Counted from the stretch's first letter, positions 47,906 through 57,513 are shown. The stretch: DNA of 64,000 bases from Legionella impletisoli (GCF_900639875.1 NZ_CAAAIA010000003.1:167077-231076); one strand, 5' to 3'. The notes: generated by a model from the letters alone, not told the origin. Numbers and translations are program-made.

Positions 47906-49087
47906 CTACATGCGGCTAAAAGGAGAAGGATTATCTTGTCTTCTTTGTTGGTCAGAAGAAGAGGCGAGCCCAGCATCTTCAGCCGTTCGCTTTCTTTGGC
48001 TAAATAAACCTGCAGAAGAAGCCCTCGATGAGCTTGCATTCAAACCTTCAATAGGTGATGGGGAATCTAAAGAATCCTCTTCGGGTAACTCATGCATGGC
48101 ACCACTAACCTCTTGAAGTGCCTGCATTGTAAGCTGAACTAAGCCTATGACCTCAGGGATTCTAGATAATTGATCATGTGCTCTCGTGTTGAAACGTCGT
48201 GCTTCGCTATATTCCGTCCTTAGTTCAGTGTTATCTCTTTCTAATTTGGATGTCTCTTCTAAAGATGTATGGAGCTCAGATTCTAATGTTTCAGCTTTTT
48301 TATTTGCTTTGTCTAGCGTTCTATTTAAATCTCTCAATCTTGTTTGAAGCTCTTGAATTTTTTGTTGTTGTTGGCGTTTCTCTTCTTCGCTTTGGGATAG
48401 ATTAGATTTAATCGTATCTAACTCACAGGAAGCTTGATTGAATTGCTGTTGAAGAGAATCATAATTTTTTCTTACCTCATCTCTTTCTTTTTTAGCAGTT
48501 TGAAGAGCATTTTTAACCGTATCAAGCTGTCGAGTTACAGCTTCCACCTCGCTCATAGCATGTGAGCGCAAACGGCGGGCAGAATCAAGCTCAGCTTCTA
48601 AGTTTTTTGCTCTTTGGCTTAATTTAATCACTTCTTCTGCTGATGGGATTTGCAATCCTTTGGCTTGGCAAAGTAGCCTTCTAGTATCGTAATCAGATGA
48701 GCTTAAATGAGTCGCTACGGTTTTTGGATCTGAAAAGAAGGAAAATATACCAACCTCTTTTGCAGCTGTTACCATCTGAGCTATATTACTTACGTTATGA
48801 TTTAACACGATGCGAACTGTTAATCGCTCAGAGTCTTGCGGAATTAGTTTGTCTTTTAAAGCGATAAATAATTTATTTAGGTTCGACCAAAAAAGTTCAT
48901 TTTGAAGAGGAACTGTTCGGTCGGTGCTGAGAATGCGGTGCAGTATTGTGCGCTTGCCTTCAGTGCGGTGAGCGGCGAGCTCTTTAATCTCTTCCTCGGT
49001 AAGTTGTGAAAATAAGCTGATTTCGTCCTCACTGAACCCTAGAATATTTTTGTCATTTAAAGATTGCAATAATCTCTGTGTTCTCAT
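47906..49087 (-). CDS. Coiled-coil protein, candidate secreted effector
   Basis: A 393-residue soluble protein with no signal peptide. Residues 1-150 form a folded N-terminal part I do not recognise (LSLFSQLTEEEIKELAAHR; short repeats around HRILSTDRT). Residues about 155-325 are a long coiled coil with regular Leu/Glu/Lys heptads (QQKIQELQTRLRDLNRTLDK). The last 60 residues are low-complexity and rich in Ser, Glu and Asp (ELPEEDSLDSPSPIEG, ASSSRASSAGLFSQ). Coiled coils and such polar, flexible tails are common in Dot/Icm substrates, so a host-directed role is a fair guess, unproven. Confidence 0.65.
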   Translation of the reverse strand: MRTQRLLQSLNDKNILGFSEDEISLFSQLTEEEIKELAAHRTEGKRTILHRILSTDRTVPLQNELFWSNLNKLFIALKDKLIPQDSERLTVRIVLNHNVSNIAQMVTAAKEVGIFSFFSDPKTVATHLSSSDYDTRRLLCQAKGLQIPSAEEVIKLSQRAKNLEAELDSARRLRSHAMSEVEAVTRQLDTVKNALQTAKKERDEVRKNYDSLQQQFNQASCELDTIKSNLSQSEEEKRQQQQKIQELQTRLRDLNRTLDKANKKAETLESELHTSLEETSKLERDNTELRTEYSEARRFNTRAHDQLSRIPEVIGLVQLTMQALQEVSGAMHELPEEDSLDSPSPIEGLNASSSRASSAGLFSQRKRTAEDAGLASSSDQQRRQDNPSPFSRM

Positions 49088-49193
49088 ACCGACCTCTGTT
49101 GTTTAATTTTGCCCAAAGACATTTATATGGAGCAAGCTGTTTAAAGTGTCGGTATTATGTCAAAAAATAATACAAAAGGCAAGTGGGAGATCT

Positions 49194-49212
49194 CCCGCAC
49201 ATTATGCGCGGG
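49194..49212. repeat. CCCGC...GCGGG palindrome
   Basis: CCCGCACATTATGCGCGGG between the convergently arranged end of the C1 protease gene (26 bp away) and the start of the coiled-coil gene. On the minus strand it is upstream of the protease stop, so it may not be that gene's terminator. Similar stem-loops with ATAAAG or its complement in the loop recur at 50391-50408 and 63839-63855. Confidence 0.5.
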
Positions 49213-49238
49213 AAAAGCCTCAACCTTAATGCTTTATT

Positions 49239-50285
49239 TTATTCCATGGATTTAATTGAGCGGATCCGTTGTGCTTCATCAACAAGGAGTACGAAATAGT
49301 CATAGGACATGTAAAAATCACCATGAAAACCATAATCGCTACCCCAAGAGTTACGAATAGTTAATAATCCGTGGTGTTGACGTCCCTCGGGATCTCTTGC
49401 AACAGCAGAATCATCATAACCGGTGATGATCATTTCATGCCCACCAAAATCTGGATTAAAAACAACATCTCTTGCAATTTCTGGGGTTAATACCCAAGTA
49501 TCGTTTGCAACGTGATGTTTACCAACGGCTCCTGCTACGCCTAAATCAAAATCGAGTAATAGCACGCCAAAGGTCACACGATCGCCTTCTTTAAGCGCTT
49601 TTTTTACGCGTTCTAATATTTTTGTAGTATCGGTTCTTTCAACGGTAGATTGATACCAGGGTAATAAGGGATACCAAATTTCTTCATGAAAAGGTAACTT
49701 CTCACTGACTAAACGATATTCTTCAAGAGGCATTTCGCTTTGTGGATCTGGTTTGTCAAGGGGATAGTCGGTAAGCCCACCACAGCCATATTTTTTTTGA
49801 TTTTCTTTGCTAACAATACCAAATTGAGTCATTTGATGTAAAACATAGGGGCCATAGGATCCTTTCCATCCGCTATATAAAAAGCCGTTGTTTTCTAAAT
49901 AACGGCCCAATTGCAATTGGCATAGTTGGCTGATGTAATCGCCCTGGCCAAGCGCGGCATCGATGGCTGCGGTATTGGCAAAGGTTACACAAGATCCATG
50001 GTGGCCTTGATCCATAACAGGAACGCCATTCATTCCTAGTTGCACACGCTCAGGTAACTTGCTGGAAGGAATTTTTAAAGAGGATTCTGAAAGCTGTCCA
50101 GCACGGGCTTTTAAGTGTTTCATTGCTTGTTCTGATAATTTAACTTTAAGTAGTGTAATTTCTTTGGTTGCAGTTTTATCTGCATTTTGAATCGTGTGAT
50201 TGATGGTGCCAGTGATTTCAAACGGTGTTGCATAAAGAGGGGTAGATACTAAAAGAGGTAAAATAAAACGTCGATAAATCTTCAT
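49239..50285 (-). CDS. Secreted papain-like (C1) cysteine protease
   Basis: A 348-residue exported peptidase. Signal peptide MKIYRRFILPLLVSTPLYA with cleavage after LYA. The C1 triad is visible: Cys99 in DQGHHGSCVTFANTAA (with the oxyanion Gln in DQG), His283 in GGHEMIITGY and Asn312 in IRNSWGSDYGFHG. Residues about 23-85 form a short N-terminal region that could act as a propeptide. Spacing and motifs suggest activity; target unknown, possibly host or environmental protein. Single-gene unit on the minus strand, with a long repeat-rich gap upstream. Confidence 0.9.
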   Translation of the reverse strand: MKIYRRFILPLLVSTPLYATPFEITGTINHTIQNADKTATKEITLLKVKLSEQAMKHLKARAGQLSESSLKIPSSKLPERVQLGMNGVPVMDQGHHGSCVTFANTAAIDAALGQGDYISQLCQLQLGRYLENNGFLYSGWKGSYGPYVLHQMTQFGIVSKENQKKYGCGGLTDYPLDKPDPQSEMPLEEYRLVSEKLPFHEEIWYPLLPWYQSTVERTDTTKILERVKKALKEGDRVTFGVLLLDFDLGVAGAVGKHHVANDTWVLTPEIARDVVFNPDFGGHEMIITGYDDSAVARDPEGRQHHGLLTIRNSWGSDYGFHGDFYMSYDYFVLLVDEAQRIRSIKSME

Positions 50286-50394
50286 GATAAAAAGCTCCTA
50301 GACAATGCATAAAAAACACTTATTTCGAAAAATAAGTAAAGTGAGCATAACATCGGAGAACGGGATTAAAAAGTAAAAAAATGTTGGTTCCCCC

Positions 50395-50848
50395 GCATAA
50401 AGCGTGGGAAGTGGGTTTTGAGGTGAAGTGAAGTTTGGTTCCCTCGCATAAAGCTTTAACTTCTACACATCTCTGAAAATCTAATCCAGCTCTAGTCTTC
50501 TAGGTTAAATGGCTTGACAGAGAATCCATAAGCACTGTGCTAAAACACTGGGCCACCCGGTCAAGCCGTGTGGCGTAGGCTTAAGATGTGATCAAGAGAC
50601 AGCGCATAAAGCGTGGGAAGTGGGGGTTGAGGTGAGGTGAAGTTTGGTTCCCGCGCATAAAGCTTTAACTTCTACACATCTCTTAAAATCTAATCCAGCG
50701 CTAGTCTTCTAGGTTATATGGCTTGACAGAGAATCCATAAGCACTGTGCTAAAACACTGGGCCACCCGGTCAAGCCGTGTGGCGTAGGCTTAAGATGTGA
50801 TCAAGAGACAGCGCATAAAGCGTGGGAAGTGGGGGTTGAGGTGAAGTG
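50395..50848. repeat. 209-bp tandem repeat, two units and a partial third
   Basis: Units at 50395-50603 and 50604-50812 with a partial third copy to about 50848. Each begins GCATAAAGCGTGGGAAGTGGG. The two full units differ at only a few positions. Each holds a stem-loop GCCACCCGGTCAAGCCGTGTG region (50552-50574 and 50761-50783), the reverse complement of the CTTGA-loop palindrome, plus GGCTTGAC (50511-50518) which can pair with GTCAAGCC (50560-50567). Flanking bases (50286-50394 and 50849-50957) carry fragments of the same G-rich sequence but no gene. Confidence 0.9.
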
Positions 50849-50957
50849 GGAGGATTGGTTTTGAGGTGAAGGAAGTGGACGTTGAGTGGCGCTGGTGTGT
50901 TTTATTTGTTTTCGCTAATATGAATGACGAAATAATTATTTAACCTAAGGATAGGAA

Positions 50958-53900
50958 ATGAAAGACAGTGAAGTTCTTTTAACTGATAATGAAGTTAATC
51001 CTCGTCGTGGTGGATTATGGTTTCTTTATTTGGCTTTTTTCTTATCTGGTTTTTCAGGACTTATCTATGAGTCGCAGTGGAGTCATTATTTAAAAATTTT
51101 TCTAGGCCACTCAGCTTATGCCCAAGTCATGGTATTGGGCTTTTTTATGGGCGGTATGTTTATTGGCGCTTGGCTTATGGCGCGATTGATTCATCGTATT
51201 GCTGAGCCATTAAAACTATATGTTTACATTGAACTTGCAATTGGTGCTTTTGGATTTTTTTTCCATCCGATTTTCAAATTTGTAATTCATCTCAGTTATA
51301 CAGACATTCTTCCAGCGCTTGACGTTCCTTGGCAGATTCACGCCTACAAGTGGCTTGTTGGGATCTTATTAATCGCACCACAAACCATTTTATTAGGAAT
51401 GACTTTTCCTCTTATGGTCAATGGTATTCTTCGTCGATATCCAAAACTCCCAGGCAATGCTATTTCATCATTATATTTTGTGAACAGCTTTGGAGCAGCG
51501 ATTGGCGTTTTGGTGGCAGCATTTTATCTAATGCTTCATTTTGGTTTACCAGGAACCATGCTTACAGCTGCTATTATTAACTGTGTTGTGGTGTTCATTG
51601 TTCTTTTTTGCCATCCTTATTTATCCCCCATATCTCTTCAACAAGAAAAAATCAGGCAAGCTCTAAAGCCTTCGTATGATGCATTGGCTTATCTCTTATT
51701 GCTTTGTGCTTTAGCAACGGGCATGGCTTCATTTATTTATGAAATCAGCTGGATCAGGATGCTAAGCATGGTACTTGGCGCATCCACTCACGCGTTTGAG
51801 TTGATGCTAAGCGCATTTATTTTAGGTCTTGCGTTAGGAGCGTTATTTATCCGTTACTTTATTGAGCGGATAAAACATAAAGTTTACATCCTAGCTTTAG
51901 TGCAAATCATCATGGGAACCTTGGCCCTGACTACCATCATGTTGTACAGCCATACGTTTTATCTGATGCAATGGTTTATGGGGAGTCTGTCTCGAACCGA
52001 ATCAGCTTATGGGGTTTTTAATTTAATAAGTCATGGTGTGGCATTATTTATTATGCTGCCAACTACATTTTGTGCGGGGATGACGTTACCTTTAATGACG
52101 GCGGTGCTCGTGAATCGCAATTACGGCGAAAAGTCAGTGGGAGATGTTTATGCCTGGAATATGATTGGTTCTATTTTAGGGATTTCTATTGCCATAGGGT
52201 TTGGATTAACTTGGCTTGGGCTTAAAGATTTAATTAATTTTGCAGCGTTTATTGATGTATTGATCGGTGTTCTTTTACTCTTGGCTAGTCGTGCTTTTTT
52301 TAAAAAGGGGAGCATTATCTTTTTAATATTGGCGCTAGCAAGCTTTATCTATACCGTGTTTTTTATTCAATTTGATCCACGTCTTATGGCTTCTGGGGTA
52401 TACCGAACAGGGGTTATTCCAATCAATAAAGAAATTATTTTTCATAAAGATGGGCGAACCGCGACGGTTGCGGTTGAACAAATAGGAGCTCGCTATACGA
52501 TTAGTACCAATGGGAAGCCAGATGCCACGGTAACCGATAGAAAAACAGGCAGCCCTACTATGGATGAGCCTACTCAAATTTTGTTGGGGGCATTCCCTCT
52601 GGCCATTATGCCTAATGCTGAGGAGGTAGCCGTAATTGGATTTGGCTCTGGGTCAACCAGTAATACGCTACTTGAAGACAAAACGTTAAAACGTGTGGAT
52701 ACGATTGAGATTGAACCTGCCATGGTGGAAGGGGCAAAACAATTCAAACATTTAGTGCCTAATGTATTTGAAGACCCGCGAAGCCACATCATTATTGAAG
52801 ATGCTAAAACCTTTTTTTCTACTCAAAATCGTCGCTATGACTTAATTATTGCTGAACCATCCAATCCATGGGTGAGTGGGGTGGCTAGTTTATTTACCTA
52901 TGAATTTTATAAAGAAGTGAAAAAGTATTTAAAATCGCCAGGCTATTTCGTGCAATGGATGCATCTTTATGAAATAAATGATGAGCTAATTGCAGCTGTT
53001 TTGAATTCAATTGGAACGGTTTTTGAAAATTATGAAGTATATGAAACAATCGATGGAGATGTGGTTATCATTGCAAGTGATGAACCCATTCCTACTCTAT
53101 CAAACCATATTTTTAAGAATCCTCGGCTTAGAAAAAAATTAGAATACATCAAGGTCTATTCTTTAGATGATTTAAAAATTCGCTATACCGGCAGCAAAGA
53201 AACGCTTGTGCCCTTTGCATTAGTGAATTTAAATCAAGACTACGTCATCAATTCTGACTATAAACCGATGCTCGAGTTCTTATCTCCCAAAGCTCGATTT
53301 ATGAATCAATGGTCAACCTTGGATAAGATTAATCAACGAAATTTGCTTAGTCAGTTAGAAGATCGTGATTTGGAAAAAAATGTTCACAAAGGAATTTATT
53401 CAAAGTCAATTGTACAAGTTAATACCCAAGACACTTATCGGGCTATTGTTGAAAACAAAGGGAAGATTGAAATTCCATTAGCCATTTTTTTGCTGGACTC
53501 ACAACAATACTGCTTATCCGAAAACGGCTATCAGACTTGGTTTAGTGCTGTATTTCAATTTAGTGAAAATGCATTAGCCTATTTGAGTCAAAATCAGCAA
53601 AGCAAATTGTGGCCAATTATATTGCCTAAAGCTTGCTTGGCCGTTTTGCCACCATTTGATCAAAAGCTGGTGGAAGTAATATTGGCTATGAGTCAGAAAA
53701 ATTATAGCAAAGTGGCTCCGCTTGCCTATGAGTTGATCGATGATTCAGCCTTTAAAGTAAGACCTCTCGAACAACGAATGTTTATTATACGAACAGCCAT
53801 GCTGGCGGATATTAAAAACAAGCAATATCGTTCTTTAACATCGACCTTTCTTAAGAAATTAAAACCCATGCTAATCGTAGAGAATTTACCCAAACATCAT

Positions 53901-53960
53901 ATTGCTGAATTTGATTTTCTCTATGCGTACGCGGTAATCAAGGCAAACGAATCTAATTGA
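50958..53960 (+). CDS. Membrane protein fused to spermidine synthase-like domain
   Basis: A 1000-residue protein. Residues 1 to about 475 have many hydrophobic helices in two similar blocks, as in MFS/SpeE fused proteins; SGFSGLIYESQWSHYLKIFLG and MASFIYEISWIRMLSMVLGA mark the start of each block. Residues about 490-770 match the spermidine synthase fold: SAM-like site VAVIGFGSGSTSNTLL, VDTIEIEPAMVEGAK, IIEDAKTFF and DLIIAEPSNPWVSGVASLFT. The C-terminal 200 residues are not recognised. The family probably uses aminopropyl or related chemistry with a membrane partner; the true reaction is unknown. Alone, behind AAGGATAGGA. Confidence 0.85.
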   Translation: MKDSEVLLTDNEVNPRRGGLWFLYLAFFLSGFSGLIYESQWSHYLKIFLGHSAYAQVMVLGFFMGGMFIGAWLMARLIHRIAEPLKLYVYIELAIGAFGFFFHPIFKFVIHLSYTDILPALDVPWQIHAYKWLVGILLIAPQTILLGMTFPLMVNGILRRYPKLPGNAISSLYFVNSFGAAIGVLVAAFYLMLHFGLPGTMLTAAIINCVVVFIVLFCHPYLSPISLQQEKIRQALKPSYDALAYLLLLCALATGMASFIYEISWIRMLSMVLGASTHAFELMLSAFILGLALGALFIRYFIERIKHKVYILALVQIIMGTLALTTIMLYSHTFYLMQWFMGSLSRTESAYGVFNLISHGVALFIMLPTTFCAGMTLPLMTAVLVNRNYGEKSVGDVYAWNMIGSILGISIAIGFGLTWLGLKDLINFAAFIDVLIGVLLLLASRAFFKKGSIIFLILALASFIYTVFFIQFDPRLMASGVYRTGVIPINKEIIFHKDGRTATVAVEQIGARYTISTNGKPDATVTDRKTGSPTMDEPTQILLGAFPLAIMPNAEEVAVIGFGSGSTSNTLLEDKTLKRVDTIEIEPAMVEGAKQFKHLVPNVFEDPRSHIIIEDAKTFFSTQNRRYDLIIAEPSNPWVSGVASLFTYEFYKEVKKYLKSPGYFVQWMHLYEINDELIAAVLNSIGTVFENYEVYETIDGDVVIIASDEPIPTLSNHIFKNPRLRKKLEYIKVYSLDDLKIRYTGSKETLVPFALVNLNQDYVINSDYKPMLEFLSPKARFMNQWSTLDKINQRNLLSQLEDRDLEKNVHKGIYSKSIVQVNTQDTYRAIVENKGKIEIPLAIFLLDSQQYCLSENGYQTWFSAVFQFSENALAYLSQNQQSKLWPIILPKACLAVLPPFDQKLVEVILAMSQKNYSKVAPLAYELIDDSAFKVRPLEQRMFIIRTAMLADIKNKQYRSLTSTFLKKLKPMLIVENLPKHHIAEFDFLYAYAVIKANESN

Positions 53961-54017
53961 TATAAGGGGCTTAGAGCGTTATCATCGCTTAGAAAATTAA
54001 GATGACTGAGAGACTAT

Positions 54018-54395
54018 ATGAATAATCAAAAAAATACTTTTTGCTGGATTGATATTCCCGTGAATGACTTAGACCGCGCTATTTCTTTTTATTCAGCGGT
54101 GTTGGATGAGCCTGTACAAAAGATCAATGAGCATGGTTTTGAATTTGGCTTATTACCTCATACTGAAAACAATGTTTCTGGATGTTTGGTGGTTATGGAA
54201 AATCGGCTTCCTTCTAACCAAGGTCCTTTAGTTTACTTAAATGTTGAAGGCCGCTTAAAGGAAGCGGTGGTTGTGGTTGAAGAAATGGGTGGTACGGTTT
54301 TAAAACCTGTTGAATCCATTGGCCCTTATGGCAATCGAGCGGTCATTTTGGATTCTGAAGGCAATGGGGTTGCCTTGTACTCTAAAGAAGTTTAG
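54018..54395 (+). CDS. VOC-family (glyoxalase-like) protein
   Basis: A 125-residue protein with the paired beta-alpha-beta-beta-beta module of the vicinal oxygen chelate superfamily: FCWIDIPVNDLDRAISFYSAVLD at the start and VILDSEGNGVALYSKEV at the end, where the Glu or His metal ligands would lie. Members include glyoxalases, dioxygenases and antibiotic-binding proteins; the function here is unknown. Ten bases after its stop begins a second VOC gene, so the two form a small operon. Confidence 0.8.
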   Translation: MNNQKNTFCWIDIPVNDLDRAISFYSAVLDEPVQKINEHGFEFGLLPHTENNVSGCLVVMENRLPSNQGPLVYLNVEGRLKEAVVVVEEMGGTVLKPVESIGPYGNRAVILDSEGNGVALYSKEV

Positions 54396-54405
54396 GAAGT
54401 CAACT

Positions 54406-54837
54406 ATGCAGACTCTTTTCCACTTGGCATTTCCGGTTCATGATTTTGAAAAAGCGAAGGCTTTTTATCATGAAAAATTAGGGTGCGATATTGGGAGAGA
54501 GTCAAAGAACGCTTTAATTTTTAAGTTTGGCACACATCAGATTGTTGCACATAAAATCGATTTGCCTCTTCCAGAACAATCATCCATCTATCCCAGACAC
54601 TTTGGTCTAATCTTCACAGAAGAAGCTCAGTTTAAGAATTTTATTCATCAGTTAACTGCACGACAAGTTGAGTTTGAAAGTCCTTTGAAAACTCGTTTTA
54701 AGAATACGCGGATAGAACACCAAAGTTTTTTTCTAAAAGATCCAAGCAATAATTTGCTCGAGTTTAAATTCTATACTCACCCGTCTGCTATTTTCGCTGA
54801 AACGGAGTTCACATGCGTTGGAGAAAGCAATGATTAA
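54406..54837 (+). CDS. VOC-family protein, second copy
   Basis: A 143-residue member of the same superfamily as its neighbour: FHLAFPVHDFEKAKAFYHEKLGC opening and DPSNNLLEFKFY near the end. The His in FHLAF and Glu in LEFKFY fit the metal-site pattern. Start chosen at 54406 because AGGAAG precedes it; an in-frame ATG at 54310 lies inside the upstream gene. It overlaps the omptin gene by eight bases. Sequence similarity to the first VOC gene is low, so it is not a fresh duplication. Confidence 0.78.
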   Translation: MQTLFHLAFPVHDFEKAKAFYHEKLGCDIGRESKNALIFKFGTHQIVAHKIDLPLPEQSSIYPRHFGLIFTEEAQFKNFIHQLTARQVEFESPLKTRFKNTRIEHQSFFLKDPSNNLLEFKFYTHPSAIFAETEFTCVGESND

Positions 54838-55771
54838 ACGGACTTTAATGCTTTATTTTTCCTTCATTATTCCATGTTCATTAAATGCAGCTTTACCACT
54901 CGATAAGGATGGAATTGTTAAGCAGGATAAGTTGTCCATCAATGCAGGCATTGGGTATTTAGGAGGCGAATCCAAAGAGTATGTTTATGAAGATGGCCGA
55001 ACTCTAAGCCAGTTGAATTGGAAAATAGAACAAGCAGCGATTCTCTTAGGTGAGATCAATTACGATTTATTTCAAAATATAGCACTGAATGCAGCGGGTT
55101 GGGTAACCGCAGGGATGGGAAATGCTAAGATGGATGATTACGACTGGTTGAATCCCAATCAGTCTACTTGGACAGAGTGGTCTCATCACGAAGACACAGA
55201 ATTACGATATGCGAATCAAATTGATCTAAATCTCAGAGGATGGCTCATGGAAAATGAGCACGTCAAACTTGGATTAATGGCTGGATATCAACGAAATTCG
55301 TTTAGTTTCTTAGCAAGAGGTGGGTGCTTTCAGTATTCCAGTGGGCAATTAATTGGTTGTTTTCCAGCAAATGAGATTGGAATAGGGTATCAGCAAACGT
55401 TTAATACTGGATATCTTGGTGCACTAGGTCACTACGAAATCAATGCATTAGATGTCAATGCGGCTATAAAATATGGCCCTTATGTAAAATCGAATGATGT
55501 CGATCAGCATTATGCTCGTAGTCTAACCTTTAAAGAATCCGGGAATGAGGCTTCTTTTTATTCCTTAGCGCTTGATACGGGTTATAGAATGAATCCTCAA
55601 GCTAAAGTTTATATTAAAGGCGCAATAAATTATTTTAGTCATACGAATGCAAATACTGAAATGATCAATCGCATTAGTGGCGAACGGGATTTTTTAACAA
55701 ACGCGGCAGGGTTAAAAAATACAAATTATATGCTAGCCTTAGGTATTCAGTATAAGCCCTTTGCAACCTGA
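54830..55771 (+). CDS. Omptin-family outer-membrane protease
   Basis: A 313-residue outer-membrane beta-barrel protease. Signal peptide MIKRTLMLYFSFIIPCSLNA. The family motifs are all present: GRTLSQLNWKI, LLGEINYDL, MDDYDW (Asp103 and Asp105, matching OmpT Asp83/Asp85) and DVDQHY (Asp225 and His227, matching Asp210/His212), so the active site is complete. A C-terminal LALGIQYKPF strand ends the barrel. Loop region 160-180 carries two cysteines (Cys166, Cys177), unlike OmpT. Start 54830 follows GGAG; overlap with the VOC gene suggests one transcript. OmpT-type enzymes usually need rough LPS; Legionella omptins are known. Confidence 0.92.
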   Translation: MIKRTLMLYFSFIIPCSLNAALPLDKDGIVKQDKLSINAGIGYLGGESKEYVYEDGRTLSQLNWKIEQAAILLGEINYDLFQNIALNAAGWVTAGMGNAKMDDYDWLNPNQSTWTEWSHHEDTELRYANQIDLNLRGWLMENEHVKLGLMAGYQRNSFSFLARGGCFQYSSGQLIGCFPANEIGIGYQQTFNTGYLGALGHYEINALDVNAAIKYGPYVKSNDVDQHYARSLTFKESGNEASFYSLALDTGYRMNPQAKVYIKGAINYFSHTNANTEMINRISGERDFLTNAAGLKNTNYMLALGIQYKPFAT

Positions 55772-55869
55772 TTAGGATTAGAAACGCTCTCGAATAGTCT
55801 TGGCTCGGACAAGGAGGGTATCATAAAACGAACGTTAAAGTACTCTACAACGTTCCAGTGGGATTGAAT

Positions 55870-56307
55870 ATGGATCATTTTACTGAATTTACGCCTTATC
55901 GCGGATTAATCGGTGGCGCATTAATTGGGGTGAGTGCTGTACTTTTCTTATGGATTAATGGCCGTATTGCTGGCATTAGCGGCTTGGTTCATGGATTATT
56001 GCCCCCTAAAGAAAAAATTGAGTTTTGGCGCGTAACGTTTTTAATTGGTTTAGTCGTTGGTGGGTTTAGCTATTTCCTTTTTCCTGTTATTCAGTTTCCA
56101 CTGCGTCAGCATTTTTATATTTCTTTTTTACTGCTCGGCGGGTTTTTGGTAGGTTTTGGATCACGGATCGGACAGGGGTGCACGTCAGGTCATGGCGTAT
56201 GCGGCATTGCCAGAATCTCTAAACGATCCTTTGTGGCAACATTTACATTTCTTATATCTGCTATGGTCACCGTTTTTTTACTAAGACATGTTTTGGGGGT
56301 CTCATAA
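55870..56307 (+). CDS. YeeE/YedE-family transporter, N-terminal half
   Basis: A 145-residue protein with four membrane helices. It includes GLIGGALIGVSAVLFLWING and GFGSRIGQGCTSGHGVCGI, the conserved cysteine motif of the YeeE/YedE (DUF395, sulfur transport) family. In one-piece members two such halves are fused; here the second half is the next gene, overlapping by one base. Thiosulfate or another sulfur compound is the likely cargo. Start at 55870 chosen; the GTG at 55858 is less likely. Confidence 0.85.
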   Translation: MDHFTEFTPYRGLIGGALIGVSAVLFLWINGRIAGISGLVHGLLPPKEKIEFWRVTFLIGLVVGGFSYFLFPVIQFPLRQHFYISFLLLGGFLVGFGSRIGQGCTSGHGVCGIARISKRSFVATFTFLISAMVTVFLLRHVLGVS

Positions 56308-56723
56308 TGTATACCTTCATGGCTTTTCTTTGTGGTTTGATCTTTGGTTTAGGATTAACTGTTTCAAATATGACCAATCCCAATAAAGTGTTAAATTTTT
56401 TGGATGTATTTGGTCCATGGGATCCAACGCTTCTTGTGGTTTTAGTAGCTGCCGTTATCGTGGCATTTTTAGGTTATTTTTTCATACAAGGATTAAAAAA
56501 GCCTATTTTAGATCAAATGTTTCATTTGCCCGAAGAAACTAAAATCACTAAGCGTTTAGTGCTTGGTAGTGCATGCTTTGGAGTGGGCTGGGGCATAGCA
56601 GGGTATTGTCCTGGACCAGGGATTACTGCGTTATCAACGTTCAATGCTGATCCACTTTATTTTGTTGTAGGGCTAATTATAGGCTCTTGCTTTTATTCAA
56701 TTCTTTATTCGGGGCGAACTTAA
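56307..56723 (+). CDS. YeeE/YedE-family transporter, C-terminal half
   Basis: A 138-residue protein with four membrane helices and the second cysteine motif [15 protein letters not shown], matching the GCTSGHG motif of the first half. Starts one base inside the stop of the first gene (TAATG), so the two are translated together and probably form one channel. The stop codon overlaps by four bases the stop of the convergent yjjG-like gene. Confidence 0.85.
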   Translation: MYTFMAFLCGLIFGLGLTVSNMTNPNKVLNFLDVFGPWDPTLLVVLVAAVIVAFLGYFFIQGLKKPILDQMFHLPEETKITKRLVLGSACFGVGWGIAGYCPGPGITALSTFNADPLYFVVGLIIGSCFYSILYSGRT

Positions 56724-57454
56724 TCAACAATTTCTGCTTCCGAAGAAGCGCTTTGTAATAGTGCGGAAAGCTCATGCAATGAACGAACCTCATAATTGGG
56801 TTTAATGTGGGAAGGTAACGTTTTAGTTCCATTATTTAACCAACAGGTGTCAATACCTGCGTTTATTCCCCCTAAAATATCCGATTCGGGGGTGTCTCCT
56901 ACCATAAGCACGTTGCAGCGATCAGGATCTCCTGCAGATGATAAGGCGTAATCGAAAATATGGGGGTTCGGCTTAGCTACACCAACTGCCTCGGATACAA
57001 CGAGCAAATCAAAATGTTTTTTAAGGCCAGTACGCTCTAGTCGAGTTTCCTGCAAATCGTTAAAGCCGTTGGTAATAATCCCTAAACGTGCTCTCGTGTA
57101 GAGCGAGTGAATTAAGTTCACCGCTCCGTCAAGTGGTTTACAAAGCTCAGCCATGGAATCCATGTAAGCTCGATTTAATTCTTCAGGAGGGACATTAAGT
57201 TTCTTAGCCCAGGGTATAAAACGGTGCTTTTTAATTTCGTCAGCCGTAATCATGCCATTTTGGTATTGAATCCAAAGAGGTTTGTTAAGACTTTGATAGG
57301 TTTCAAAATCGTCTTGGGTGAACTGTAGGCCATATCTTAAAAACATATGCTGAAGACCGCTGAAACCGTCAAAATGAAATAAGGTTTCATCGGCATCAAA
57401 TAAAATCCACTCGTATGATTTCAAAGATTCATCCGTAGGTTTAAAAACTACCAC
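56720..57454 (-). CDS. HAD-family nucleotidase, YjjG-like
   Basis: A 244-residue soluble phosphatase. HAD motifs: DADETLF (Asp nucleophile and acid), [24 protein letters not shown] (Lys) and [13 protein letters not shown] (acidic pair). The cap insert at residues 25-100 and overall layout match YjjG, a dUMP/dTMP 5'-nucleotidase; the exact substrate is not certain. The start is GTG at 57454 with a weak ribosome site. Begins a minus-strand run toward the right edge. Confidence 0.83.
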   Translation of the reverse strand: MVVFKPTDESLKSYEWILFDADETLFHFDGFSGLQHMFLRYGLQFTQDDFETYQSLNKPLWIQYQNGMITADEIKKHRFIPWAKKLNVPPEELNRAYMDSMAELCKPLDGAVNLIHSLYTRARLGIITNGFNDLQETRLERTGLKKHFDLLVVSEAVGVAKPNPHIFDYALSSAGDPDRCNVLMVGDTPESDILGGINAGIDTCWLNNGTKTLPSHIKPNYEVRSLHELSALLQSASSEAEIVD

Positions 57455-57513
57455 TTTAATTGTTTATTGTTCAGATATCAAGGTTTCTATAAATTTGCGC
57501 ATGGCATGACTGC

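Noticed and set aside
50395..50848. Possible CRISPR array
   Set aside because: Repeat unit is 209 bp without unique spacers; it is a plain tandem duplication, and no cas genes are present.
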